From assembly GCF_963259705.1 (NCBI RefSeq), contig NC_081844.1:42411341-42475340 (forward strand): 64,000 bases of DNA, in the 5' to 3' direction. A model generated the notes under the pieces. The model was given only the letters and a program-made list of their open reading frames with translations, searched no databases and had not been told where the DNA came from. Position numbers and translations under genes: made by a program. Positions 33,678 to 45,104 of the stretch are shown one piece after another. Position 1 is the stretch's first letter; the number at the start of each line of letters is the position of its first letter. Source of the DNA: Myotis daubentonii (taxonomy: Eukaryota > Chordata > Mammalia > Chiroptera > Vespertilionidae).

Positions 33678-34320
33678 GTAGAGGCTTGGTGCACGGGTGG
33701 GTGCCGGCTGGTTTGCCCTGAAGGGTGTCCTGGATCAGGGTGGGGGTCCCCACTGGGGTGCCTGGCCAGCCTGGATGAGGGGATGATGGCTGTTTGCAGC
33801 TGGTCACACACCCTTTAGGGTGGGGGTCCCCACTGGGGTGCCTGGCTAGTCTGGGTGAGGGGCTGAGGGCTTTTTTCAGGCTGGCGGGTGCCTGAAGCTC
33901 CCAACCGCTCCTTTTTTTCTTTTCTTTTTTTTATTCTGGGCCAGCTTTAGCTCTGAGGCTCCAGCTCTTAGGCCTCCGCTGCTGAAAGCAGGTTTCTGGC
34001 CTTTGTTTACCTTCTGTATTTGAAACGATGTTGCAATCCTGCTGGCTGAAGCCCAGCGACTAAAGCAGGTTTCTGGGGTTTTGTTTAGCTTCTATATTTG
34101 TTACATAGTTGCTTAGAGTTGCAGCTCAGAGGCCGGCAAGGCTGGCGGGGAACGTTGGAGTCCTCCGTCACTGAAGCAAGCAAGGCTCATGTTCGCTTCC
34201 AGCTGCCTGGCTGCCGGCCGCCATATTGGCTGGCAGTTAATTTGCATATCACCCTAATTAGCCAATGGGAAGGGTAGCGGTCATACGCTAATTACCATGT
34301 TTCTCTTTTATTAGATAGGA
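33678..34320 (-). mobile_element. HeliBat-type Helitron (A type) with lost 3' CTAG
   Basis: On the minus strand it opens TCCTATCTAATAAAAGAG, AAACATGGTAATTAGC and carries GCCAATATGGCGGCCGGC about 100 bp in. It ends GTGCACCAAGCCTCTAC, with CTAC where CTAG is expected, immediately before the next Helitron. It is the same family as 50,875-51,544. Confidence 0.85.
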
Positions 34321-34444
34321 TATGCACATACTACTATGCTAAAAATTATGTGGTTTACAAAAAATACACAATAAATAACTGCAAAAGAATAAACAATTAA
34401 GACTGGATTTATCTTATACTCCCCTTGGAATGTACATTTTGAAC

Positions 34445-34625
34445 AAAGAGTCAGCAAACTTTTCTATAAAGGGCCAGATAGTAAATATTTAAGGTTTTGC
34501 AAATGTCACATCTCTGTTGTATGTTTTTCATTGCTTAAAAAAAAATTATTTAAACAACCCTTTAAAAATGGAAAGCAATTCTTGGCTCCAGGGCCTACTT
34601 GGACAGTAGTTTGCCCATCCTTGTT
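34445..34625 (+). mobile_element. Old hAT-Charlie-type MITE
   Basis: GTCAGCAAACTTTTCTATAA, AGGGCCAGATAGTAAATATTT and a right end AGTAGTTTGCCCATCC match a common mammalian hAT MITE. It has decayed and lacks an obvious target duplication. Confidence 0.75.
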
Positions 34626-34777
34626 TTAGACCGTAGACTGTTTTAGAATGGATGATTCCAGATAATGAACTAGTAAATAAACAAATACTATAGCAAGTAT
34701 TATGAATGAAATCAACTGTCAAATGCAATGGAGAATATGTGAAAAGAGGCCAACCTTAGTTAAAATGGCCTTAGCTA

Positions 34778-36680
34778 GGTTGTGTCCCGGAGCAAATGGA
34801 GTGAGCAGCTGAAACTAGTAACACCCACTCCGAATTGGCGAAATTGCTCAGCTGGTGATACGGTTTGCAGCTGGGAAGGGCAGAACTCCCCTGGAAAGGT
34901 AAAAAAAAAAAAAAAACCCAGGGATTTGGGCAGGAAAGTTTGCCAGACCTCTGAGCCCAGAGGGTCGGAGGGAGACTGCATGGCAGACAGCCACGTCCCC
35001 TGGGACAGGCACAGCCCTTGACGGGGGAAAGGAGATCTGCGGGATTCCTGGCGCTGCCAGGGGATTTGAGAACTGGGTTCTGTGACCACGGAGGACTGAG
35101 CCTAAAGGGGGCAGCCTGAAGAGCTGACCTGACCATGCAGTGCCAGTAAGAGAGGAGCTTACAGAACCTAAGCCTTCCCCGTTTCCACGGTTGGCGTTTG
35201 TTTGTTTGTTCTCACCAAATCCTGTTCATGGGACATTTCGGATACAGACACTCACCTGTGCTGAAGAGAGGGAGAGGGTGCGGAGGAGTGGAATCTGGGG
35301 AGAGACTGAGGAGAGAAGGGGGGCCAGGAGAGGTGGCAGCGAATTGAGTGTTGAGTGCTGAGACACCCCTTAGCCCAGGACTGGGGCAGCCATTCTCTCT
35401 GGAGAGTGAGACTCCTCCCCCCCAGGCCCCAGGCAAGGAGCACAGCCACACCCAGATTCCACCCTGAACAAGATCAAGGATTAAAATAATCTGATCAGTC
35501 CCTGGGAGTTAACAGGGTCTGGCCTATAGAAGGATTTTCAATGCCGTATAGCCTCAGAGGCCAACCCAAGAACACTGCCACCCAGAGGCTGAGCCACAAA
35601 CTGACTCTTTGCTAAACACAAAATAAGGCAGTCTGAGAAACAAATAAGGCCTGCTTTGAAATAAGGACTGTGGTTTACAACACAGAGGAACAGTGTATCA
35701 CAGGGAAACTCAACACTCTCCTGAATACCTGGCAGGACTAAAGGCGAGCCAGACTGAAGAATAGAAGAACCGAAGGACCTTCACTACTGCAATTTTTTTT
35801 TTCTTTTTTCACCTTTTAACTAAGAAACCAATTTTTTTCTTTTTTTCGTTTTTTTTTCTTTTTCTTTTTTTTCTCCTTTTTTTTCTTCTTCTTTTTTTTT
35901 CTCTTCTTTTTCCTGATTTTACCCTTTTAATTACTACCTTCTTATTTTCAACTAGCATTATTACTGTTACCATTTTACCATCTTTTAAAGTGCCATTTTA
36001 TTTTCTCTTTATTCTATTTTGGGATTAGTGTTCTCCATTCCATTTTCATTGTTATATTATTGGTTGTTTTTAGTTTGCATCCATCTACAGGGAGCTGTTG
36101 CTGGAATTTGCTGGGATTCGTGGCGGTTCTATAGGAGTATTCTCCTCATATAAAAAGTCTCTTCCCTTCTTCCACTTCATTCTCTTTTTTCGCTCTTTTT
36201 TTTTCTTTTCTTTTCTCGCTTTTATTTTTCCCCCTTCTTTTTCCCAATTTCATTTTTGCACTCCCTTTTTTGATCCCTACTTTTCTATTTTCCCTTTTAT
36301 CTTTATCTCTTCCTTCTTCCTTATCTCCTAATTCTCTTTATTCAGGTGGTCACTTTATTTGGGGTTATTAATATTGTGAATATATTTGTGTTTAGTGCCT
36401 GGCACGTGGTGCCTTGTTGTGTTGTATTTTGTGCCCTTAAATCAACGCAGCAGATCCGAGCAATAGCAGCCTACTGAGCACCACACCCTCGGCTAAGGAA
36501 CAGCAGCTGTACGTGAAACCCCCACCAGCCAGAAGAGCCACCACAGCTGTGAACAGCACCCACCAGAGGAGCTGCTGCCAACTGAAGAGCAGCTGCTACC
36601 GCAACCGCCCAAAGAGCAACCACAGACCAAGGAGTCACTGCCACCCAGGGAGCAGCCACTGAACGACTCAACGTCTAGAT
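34778..36680 (+). promoter_or_regulatory. LINE-1 5'UTR/promoter with T-rich tract
   Basis: The 1.9-kb leader carries the internal promoter in L1 elements generally. The first kilobase is GC-rich, then 35,790-36,330 is a striking T/CT-rich tract broken by short purines, and a GC-richer segment precedes ORF1. It does not start with the AAGATGGCGGC motif of the two ORF1-only elements, so the lineages use different promoters. Confidence 0.75.
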
Positions 36681-37589
36681 ATGTCAGTGAGATCAAACAT
36701 GGGTAGACAAAGAAACCCCCAAAGGAAAGAGAAGGAGGACTCTCCAGAAAAGCAGCTAAGTAATACAGAGGCATGCAACATGACAGAAAAAGAATTCAGA
36801 ATAAGGGTCCTAGAGTGCATAAACCGGATGGAGGAAAAAATCGACAACCTCTGCAAGAAGCAAGAAGAAACAGATGAAAAAATCAACAACTTAAGTAAGA
36901 CCCAAGAAGAAATGAAGAGTGATATAGCTGCAATAAAAAACACCATTGAAAGTATCAACAGTAGGCTAGGAGAAGCGGAGGACCGAATTAGTGAATTAGA
37001 AGACAAGGAAGCAAAACACACCCAAAATGTATTGCAATTGGAGAAAAAAAATTAAAAGACAGGAGGAGAGCCTAAGGGAGCTTTGGGACAACATGAAATG
37101 AAACAACATACGAATAATAGGGGTACCAGAACAACAGAAAGATGAACAAGGATTAGAAAACCTATTTGAAGAAATAATATCAGAAAACTTCCCTGAGGTG
37201 GGGAAGAAAAAATCACACAAGCCCAGAGAGTCCCATACAAGGTGAACCCAAAAAGACCCACACCAAGACACATCATAATTACCATGGCAAATGTTCAGGA
37301 CAAAGAGAAAATTTTACAGGCTGCAAGAGAGAGACGGAAAGTCACATACAAGGGATCTCCCATTAGATTTTCAAATGATTTCTCAACAGAAACACATCAG
37401 GCCAGAAAAGAATGGACGGAAATTTACAAAGTGATGCAAAGCAAAGAACTGAATCCAAGAATACTCTATCCAGCAAGGCTATCATTCAAACTTGAAGGGG
37501 AAATAAGAAGCTTCACAGACAAAAAAAGGCTAAGGGAGTTTATCACCACCAAGCCAGCAATGCAAGGAATGCTAAAGGGACTGGTATAA
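36681..37589 (+). pseudogene. LINE-1 ORF1, broken by frameshifts and stop
   Basis: The first 124 codons are open and encode a canonical heptad coiled coil (MEEKIDNLCKKQEETDEK at about residues 50-67, then EEMKSDIAAIKNTIES). An A-run error at 37,043-37,053 brings in a TAA, a TGA occurs at about 37,099, and a second frameshift near 37,205 restores the original frame. From 37,242 the C-terminal domain is open (FSNDFSTETHQARKEW; FITTKPAMQGML). Without the lesions it would be close to the normal ~300 residues. Only N- and C-terminal fragments could be made. Confidence 0.88.
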
Positions 37590-37643
37590 AAAGAAAAAAG
37601 AAAAAGCTCAGAAAGAAAACAGCCACACACACACAAAAAAGAA

Positions 37644-40600
37644 ATGGCTACAAACAAGTACCTTTCAATAATAACTTTAAACGTAAACGGACTAAATGCT
37701 CCAACCAAAAGACATCGAGTGGCTGAATGGATAAAAAAACATGACCCATACATCTGCTGTCTACAAGAAACCCACCTCATTAGAAGGGACTCACACAGAC
37801 TGAAAGTGAAAGGATGGAAAAATATCTTTCAGGCAAATGGAAAGGAAAAGAAAGCTGGGGTAGCAATACTTATATCGGACAAAATAGACCTCAAAGTGAA
37901 GGCCTTAACAAGAGATAAGGAAGGCCACTTCATAACACTAAAGGGATCAGTACAACAAGAAGATATAACCCTGGTAAACATATATGCACCCAATGTAGGA
38001 GCACCCAAATTCATAAAAAAAACTCCTAGAAGATATCAAAGGAGAGATCGACAACAATACAATCATAGTAGGGGGCTTTAATACACCATTGACAGCACTG
38101 GATAAGTCCTATAGTCAAACAATCAGCAAAGATACAGCAATCCTAAATGACTCACTAGATCAGATGGACTTAATAGACATCTTCAGAACACTTCACCCCA
38201 AAGCCAGGGAATATACGTTCTTCTCAGGTGCTCATGGGACATCTTCAAAAATAGACCACATATTGGGTCACAAGCAAAGTATCCCCAAATTCAAGAAGAT
38301 TGAAATCATAAAAAGCATCTTCGCAGACCACGATGGCATAATACTAGAAATAAACTACAATAAAAACAACCCAAAATACTCAAACACCTGGAAGCTGAAT
38401 AGCATGCTATTAAATATTGATTGGGTTACCAATGAGATCAAAGAAGAAATTAAAAACATCCTGGAAACTAATGACAATGAAAACACAACAATCCAAAACC
38501 TATGGGACACAATGAAAGCAGTCCTGAGAGGGAAGTTTATAGCACTACAGGCCTATCTCAAAAAAACAAGAAAAAATGGTAGTAAATCACCTAACTCTAC
38601 AACTCAAAAATTTAGAAAGAGAGCAACAAGAAAACCCCAGAGTGAGCAGAAGGAAGGAGATAATAAAGATTAGAGCAGAAATAAATGACATAGAGACCAA
38701 AAAAACAATACAGAAAATCAATGAAACCAAGAGCTGGTTCTTTGAAAGGATAAACAAGATTGACAAACCTCTAGCCAGACTCACCAAGAAGCAAAAGAGC
38801 GGACCCAAATAAACAAAATCAGAAACGATAGAGGCGAAATAACAACAGACCCCACAGAAATACAAATGATTGTTAAAAAATACTATGGACAGCTCTACTC
38901 CAACAAACTAGACAACCTGGAGGAAGTGGACAAATTCCTAGAAAAATACAACATTCCAAAACTCAATCAGGAAGAATCTAAAAATCTCAACAGGCCAATA
39001 ACTATGGAAGAAATTGAAGCAGTCATCAAAAAGCTTCCATCAAACAAAAGCCCCAGACCAGGCAGCTTCACAGGGGAGTTTTACCAAACATTCAAGGAAG
39101 AACTAAAACCTATCCTCCTCAGACTACTACAAAAAATTCAAGAGGAAGGAACACTTCCAAGCTCATTCTATGAAGCCAGCATCACCCTAATACCAAAACC
39201 AGGTAAAGACAACACAATGAAAGAGAATTACAGGCCAATATCCCTCATGAACATTGATGCCAAAATCCTCAACAAAATCTTAGCAAATCGGATCCAGCAG
39301 TACATCAGAAAGATCATACACCATGACCAAGTTGGATTTATCCCAGGGATGCAAGGATGGTACAATATCCGCAAATCAATAAACGTGATACATCACATAA
39401 GCAAATTGAAAGAAAAAAACCACATGGTCATATCAATTGATGCAGAGAAAGTATTTGACAAAATGCAACACCCATTTTTGATAAAAACTCTCAGTAAGGT
39501 GGGAGTAGAAGGATCATACCTCAACATAATAAAAGCCATATATGACAGGCCCACAGCCAGCATCATACTCAACGGACAAAAACTAACACCATTTCCCCTA
39601 AGAACAGGAATAAGACAGGGATGCCCCCTCTCACCACTCCTGTTCAACATAGTACTGGAAGTGTTAGCCATTGCAATTAGGCAAGAAGAAGAAATAAAAG
39701 GCATCCAAATTGGAAAAGAGGAAGTAAAACTGTCCTTATTTGCAGACGACATAATATTATACATACAAAACCCTAGAGACTCCATCAAAAAGATACTAGA
39801 CTTAATACATGAATTTGGCAATGTAGCAGGATACAAAATTAACTCCAAGAAATCTGAGGCATTTCTATACACCAATAGTGAACTTTCAGAAAGAGAGATT
39901 ATAAAAACAATCCCGTTTACCATCGCACCAAAAAAATTAAGCTACCTAGGAATAAACTTAACTAAAGAGGTAAAAGACCTCTACTCAGAAAACTACAGGA
40001 CGTTGAAAAAAGATATAGAGGAAGACATAAACAGATGGAAGAACATACCGTGTTCATGGATTGGTAGAATCAACATCATTAAAATGTCCATACTACCCAA
40101 AGCAATCTATCAATTCAACGCACTTCCCATTAAAATACCAACAGCATACTTCAGAGATCTAGAACGAACTCTCCAAAAATTCATCTGGAATAAAAACGAC
40201 CCCGAATAGCTGCAGCAATCCTGAAAAAGAACAAAGTAGGTGGGATCTCAATACCAGATATCAAGATGTATTACAAAGCCACTGTTCTCAAAACTGCCTG
40301 GTACTGGCACAAGAATAGGCATACAGATCAATGGAATAGAATAGAGAGCCCAGAAATCGGCCCGAACCAATATGCTCAATTAATATTTGACAAAGGAGGC
40401 AAGAACATACAATGGAGCCAAGATAGTCTCTTCAATAAATGGTGTTGGGAAAATTGGACAGATATATGCAAGAAAATGAAACTAGACCACCAACTTACAC
40501 CATACACAAAAATAAACTCAAAATGGATAAAGGACTTAAATGTACGACAGGAAACCATAAAAATTCTAGAAGAATCCAAAGGCAACAAAATCTCAGACAT

Positions 40601-41462
40601 ATGCCGAAGCAATTTCTTCACTGATACAACTCCTAGGGCACTTGAAACGAAAGAGAAAATGAACAAATGGGACTACATCAAAATAAAAAGCTTCTGCACA
40701 GCAAAAGAAACCATCAACAAAACAACGAGAAAACCCACTCTGTGGGAAAACATATTTGCCAATGACATATCTGATAAGGGCCTAATCTCCAAAATTTATT
40801 GGGAACTCATACAACGTAACAAAAGGAAGATAAACAATCCAATCAAAAAATGGGCAAAGGACCTAAATAGACACCTTTCAAAAGAGGACATTCAGAAAGC
40901 CAAGAGACATATGAAAACATGCTCAAAGTCACTAATCATCCGAGAGATGCAAATCAAAACAACAATGAGGTACCATCTCACACCTGTCAGACTGGCTACC
41001 ATCAAGAAATCAACAAACGACAAGTGCAGGAGAGGATGTGGAGAAAAAGGAACACTCGTGCACTGCTGGTGGGAATGCAGACTGGTGCAGCCACTATGGA
41101 AGACAGTATGGAGTTTCCTCAAAAAACTGAAAATGGAACTCCCATTTGACCCTGTGATTCCACTTCTAGGAATATATCCCAAGAAACCGGAAACACCAAT
41201 CAGAAAGGATATATGCACCCCTATGTTCATAGCAGCACAATTCACCATAGCTAAGATCTGGAAACAGCCTAAGTGCCCATCAGTAGATGAATGGATTAGA
41301 AAACTGTGGTACATCTACAGGATGGAATACTATGCTGCTGTAAAAAAGAAGGAACTCCTACCATTTGCAACGTCATGGATGGAACTGGAGAGCATTGTGC
41401 TAAGTGAAATAAGCCAGTCAATGAAGGAAAAATACCACATGATCTCACTCATTCATGGATAA
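37644..41462 (+). pseudogene. LINE-1 ORF2 (endonuclease-reverse transcriptase), broken by four frameshifts
   Basis: The coding stretch spans ~1,272 codons, the family norm. Endonuclease: ITLNVNGLNAP at the start, the QETH motif and the late ADH motif are present, but GGFNTP replaces GDFNTP at 38,071-38,088 (GGC at 38,074), removing a catalytic Asp. Frameshifts lie at ~38,016-38,023 (one extra A), ~38,561-38,568 (one extra A), ~38,789 (two-base loss) and ~40,197. The reverse transcriptase (38,866-40,209) is open, with FADD at 39,739-39,750. The C-terminal part (40,266-41,462) is open and ends in a CX3CX7HX4C zinc knuckle at about 41,025-41,078. The enzyme would nick target DNA and copy RNA at the nick, but this copy cannot make it whole. 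Confidence 0.92.
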
Positions 41463-41790
41463 TAGAGACCATTAAAAACTTTTGAACAATAATAGATACA
41501 GAGGCAGAGCTGCCTCAAACAGATTGTCAAACTGCAGCGGGAAGGCCGGGGAGGGTGGGGGTGCAGGAGGTAGGGGGGTAAGAGATCAACCAAAGGACTT
41601 GTTGTATGCATGCATATAAGCATAACCAATGGACATAAGACACCGGGGGATAGGGGAGGCTAGGGGACTGTCTAGGGCGGGGGGAAAAAATGGACACATA
41701 TGTAATACCCTTTGTAATACTTTAAGCAATAAAAAAAATAAAATAAATAAATAAATTAATTAATTAAAATAAAATAAAATAAAATAAAAT
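41463..41790 (+). other. LINE-1 3'UTR with G-rich tracts and A-rich tail
   Basis: Two G-rich blocks (41,535-41,580 and 41,645-41,690, each with four or more runs of three or more G) fit the conserved quadruplex-prone 3'UTR of L1. AATAAA occurs before an (AAAT)/(AAAAT) tail. Confidence 0.8.
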
Positions 41791-41814
41791 AAAATGGCCT
41801 TAGCTAATGAGAAG

Positions 41815-42035
41815 GCCACACTGACGCTGAGACCTGAAAGATAGGGAGGAGCCAGTCACAGAGGAGCAGAAGGAAAACTTCCTGACAAAAGAGAAGTACC
41901 TATTGTGCCAGGTGCTGAGGTGGAAAGAGCTTGCTTGTGGAAGGACTGACAGGAAGTTTTGTGCCTGGAACTTGTGAAGGAGAAAAGAACAAAGTGTGAC
42001 ATGTGGTTTGGGAGTCCGGCAGGAGCCAGCTTTGC
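41815..42035 (-). repeat. L2 LINE antisense fragment
   Basis: GAGACCTGAAAGATAGGGAGG, GAAGTACCTATTGTGCCAG and GCTGAGGTGGAAAGAGCTTG are L2 antisense blocks, paralogous to 47,690-47,830. Confidence 0.55.
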
Positions 42036-42839
42036 AGACTTTGTAAAAGATTCCCTTAAAGTAAAGCATTTGAAGCAGAAATGGAGGTAAAGAAGATAAA
42101 ATCAGCAGATTATCTGTCTCGTGAATATAGACAAAGTGAAATAATAACCAGAAGGTCGTGGATCAAGGATTGACTTCTGGGCAAAACGAAAAGTTAAAGA
42201 GAAACAGAAGGCTTTGATTATGTCCTCAAGCTATTTAAGACAATTATTAAACTTGTACGTTCTTTATCGTTATTCAAGCTTGAAATAAATTCCTCACTGA
42301 GGCTTGTGTTCTGGTTTTCATTAACCATACAATCCAAGTTTAGAACAAAACCCTCATATGCCCACATATTTGTTGTTTTTTAAGTTTATTCTTTTCTAGT
42401 TTAAATTGCATTAAAATGCTTTTTTTTGGAAGGCTGCACAAGAATAGCACTATTGCCTCTGGGGAGGGAACAAGAAGGTGTGTAGCATAGAGTGGGAGGG
42501 AGATAATACACCATCTACCTCCAGAATTCTGAACCATGTGGCTCTAGTACCTATTCAAAAAGCAAATAAATTAAATTTTAATTTTAAACTGCATTCTGTA
42601 CAGCCCCAGAAAAAAATTAAATGGTTCTCTAAAAATTCATTTGACTGGGAAAAGAGGCAATTTTGCAATTCCAATATTTTCAACAACTTTACAAAGCATG
42701 TATATATACAGTTAACATTATACATTTTATCATAAACTCATTATTTAAAAATTTCTGAGCCACTATCCTAAATATGATACCTAGAAAATGTATAAATTAA
42801 TGAACAAATTTTATTCTAAGAGAGAATGGAGCAGTACAG
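42036..42839. other. No gene seen; unique DNA with one exact duplicate
   Basis: Bases 42,725-42,774 are identical to 32,594-32,643. Nothing else is recognised. Confidence 0.5.
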
Positions 42840-43480
42840 TTAGGAATTTTAAAGTCAACTTACTGGAAAACAATTTGGAAGTTCTTCAAAAAATTGGACT
42901 TCCCATGTGATTGAGCAATTCTATTTCTAGATATATACTCATAAAAATTATACATGAATGTTTATAGCAGCATTATTCATAATAACCCAAAAATGGAAAT
43001 AACCCAATTGTGGTGAAGTCCTGGGACAGGATGGGAACCGGGTGGAGGGGGCAATGGAGGAATGAGTGTAATACTCTCAACAATAAATATATTTTAAAAA
43101 GAGGAAAAAAGTGAAATGAAGTACTGAGAAATGCTACCACATGGATGAATCTTGAAAAAATTATGCTTAGTGAAAAAATCTAGTGATTAGAGACCACATA
43201 GTGTATGATTCCATTTATATGAAACATCCAGAATAGGCAAATTCATAGAAACTGAAAATAGATTAATGGTGGTCTGGGGGGGGTGGTGTCATGGGGGAGG
43301 CAGGATTGGGAGTGACTGCTAGTGGGTATTGACATTTTGGGGGGCAGGGGGTGGAGGATGCTCTAAAATTAAACTGCAGTGGTGGTTGCATAACACCATG
43401 AATATACTAAAAACCATTGAATTTTACACTTTAAATAGGTAAGTTGTATGGTATATAAATTCTATCTCAAAGCTGTGGTT
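42840..43480 (+). mobile_element. Old LINE-1 (L1M type) 3' end, interrupted
   Basis: The last ORF2 bases (GGACTTCCCATGTGATTGAGC, TTATAGCAGCATTATTCATAA) are followed by a late-coding/3'UTR stretch with G-rich blocks. Between them, 43,015-43,100 looks like the final ~85 bp of a younger L1 tail (GGGGGCAATGGAGGAATGAG, CAATAAATATATTTTAAAAAG), a short 5'-truncated insertion into the older one. Confidence 0.7.
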
Positions 43481-43562
43481 TTTTTAAGAAGTCAACTTAT
43501 AAAGGGTTACTCAAATACCACATTGTAACCTAAGTTAGCATAGCAGCCACTTAAAAGATTAG

Positions 43563-43668
43563 CACTGCACCTGAAACTAATATAATATTGTATACCAATG
43601 ATTATTTATAAAATAAATTTTAAAAAGACTAACAATGTCAATATATATATATAAAAGACTAACAATGT
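43563..43668 (+). repeat. L1 tail fragment and 16-bp direct repeat around (TA)n
   Basis: GCACCTGAAACTAATATAATATTG resembles an old L1 end. AAAAGACTAACAATGT then occurs twice (43,623-43,638 and 43,653-43,668), separated by CAATATATATATAT. Confidence 0.6.
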
Positions 43669-44542
43669 TGAAATTATAAAAATGGACACCAACAGGACAT
43701 TTTTTTCTTATAAAAAAATTAGTTTGGATTTTTTACCTATTGTGCCAAAAGTATGACCTCTGTGGAGTTAGCTATTCTGAAGCACATCAGTTGCCTACAG
43801 TGATCCCCTTCCCTAACTGCCCTCGACTGTGCAAGATAATGGGCTAAAGTGGAGAAAATATTACAAAACTATAAATAGTCCTGAAATCAATGAGAACGGC
43901 CGTTAGCAGGCACTTTGATCCTCACAGATACTCAGCCTGTGGGTGCCGGGACTGCAATTGCCTTCTGCCCAAAAAGAAGAACACAGGTCAAGAAACTGCA
44001 GAGAATCTGCAAATAGATCATCTACTTGTGGGCCACTGATTATTTATAGCTGATTCCTCTAAATCACCCTCCATTCCTGATAGATTGTTTCACCGACAAA
44101 CATGAGCAATGATTTTCTTTGTGTTATAAAATATTCCTGCTATTTTCCTTACATAGTCTTGTTTTGACACCACAGTGTCTCTATTTTGTCAATAGTAAGG
44201 CAGTATAAAAGCATTAGTATTAATATTAAATCTATTAATATACAGAAAAATATTAGAAGAGTATCTGGCACATAGGATTTGGCTTGATAAATTTTATTTT
44301 TATCTGAAGAAGCCTATTTATTTTAAGAAAAATCCTAAATATGTTTAATTCAGTTGTTCAGCTAGCCGTTACTATTAGTAGTCAATGAATGTCTAGTAAA
44401 TGCTATTTATAGCAACAAAGGAAGGAGAGATGACGTGTTATTTGAATTCAACAGAACAGAAAAGTACCAACAACACCCAAATTCTCCCAAAGTTCTGAGA
44501 AATCCAATCTCATTCATTTCAACAAATAGTCCACAACATAAG
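43669..44542. other. No gene seen; unique DNA
   Basis: No repeat or coding frame is recognised. Sequence at 43,880-44,160 is complex and slippage-free, so it is a weak candidate for conserved noncoding DNA. Confidence 0.4.
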
Positions 44543-44570
44543 GCCTCTCTCTCTCTCTCTCTCCCTCTCT

Positions 44571-44657
<87 letters not shown>

Positions 44658-44669
44658 ACCACACACACA
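44543..44669 (+). repeat. (CT)n(CA)n compound microsatellite
   Basis: About 45 CT units with a few CCCT interruptions run into about 15 CA units with one CC break, ~127 bp in all. Confidence 0.95.
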
Positions 44670-44844
44670 GGGTACTTCTTTTCTTCCATTAACATAGCTT
44701 TAGTTCTGCTTTCTCTGCTAAGAAAGTCCTATACCAAAATAGGCAGCCAGTATCCAGATGACTTTGTGAAGCAACATTTCTCCCAAGACAGTAAAAAAAA
44801 AAAAAAAATGCTAGCAGTACTTATGGATGAACTAGAAAACTTCC

Positions 44845-45104
44845 AAAATGTACCTGTTTATTATTATTATTATATTATTATTATTATTATTATTGATTCC
44901 AAAGAGGAAGGGAGAGAGAGAGATAGAAACATCAATGATGAGTGAGAATCATTGATTGGCTGCCTCCTGCGCACTTGGGATCAAGCCCAGGTATGTGCCC
45001 CAACCAGGAATCAAACCGTGACCTCCTGGAATCGAACCATGACCTCCTGGTTCATAGGTCGATGCTCAACCATTGAGCCACACCAGCTGGGCAAAAATGT
45101 ACCT
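44845..45104 (-). mobile_element. Ves SINE with duplicated B-box segment
   Basis: AAAATGTACCT at 44,845-44,855 and 45,094-45,104 is the target duplication. The copy has an (AAT)n-type tail. Its B-box region holds a perfect-length 21-bp tandem duplication (45,007-45,027 and 45,028-45,048, two differences), giving two potential TFIIIC B boxes. Confidence 0.92.

Larger units (their letters stand above)
34762..41806 (+). mobile_element. Full-length LINE-1 with perfect 16-bp target duplication
   Basis: AAAATGGCCTTAGCTA at 34,762-34,777 and 41,791-41,806 brackets a 7.0-kb element: 5'UTR (1.9 kb), ORF1 (36,681-37,589), a 54-bp spacer, ORF2 (37,644-41,462), 3'UTR and an A-rich tail. It is structurally complete and recent, but both ORFs carry small frameshifts. 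A perfect 16-bp duplication indicates little time since insertion, so some ORF damage may have been copied from the source or arisen at A-runs. Confidence 0.95.

Noticed and set aside
34771..35451. Several 65-121-codon frames on both strands
   Set aside because: Inside the GC-rich start of the LINE-1 5'UTR, with no recognisable domain.
39393..39923. 176-codon minus-strand frame
   Set aside because: Antisense shadow of the LINE-1 reverse-transcriptase domain; the same shadow appears at 54,081-54,416 over the homologous L1.
34762..41806. Possible active LINE-1 source
   Set aside because: Structure is complete, but at least seven coding lesions and a changed endonuclease Asp make autonomous activity implausible.
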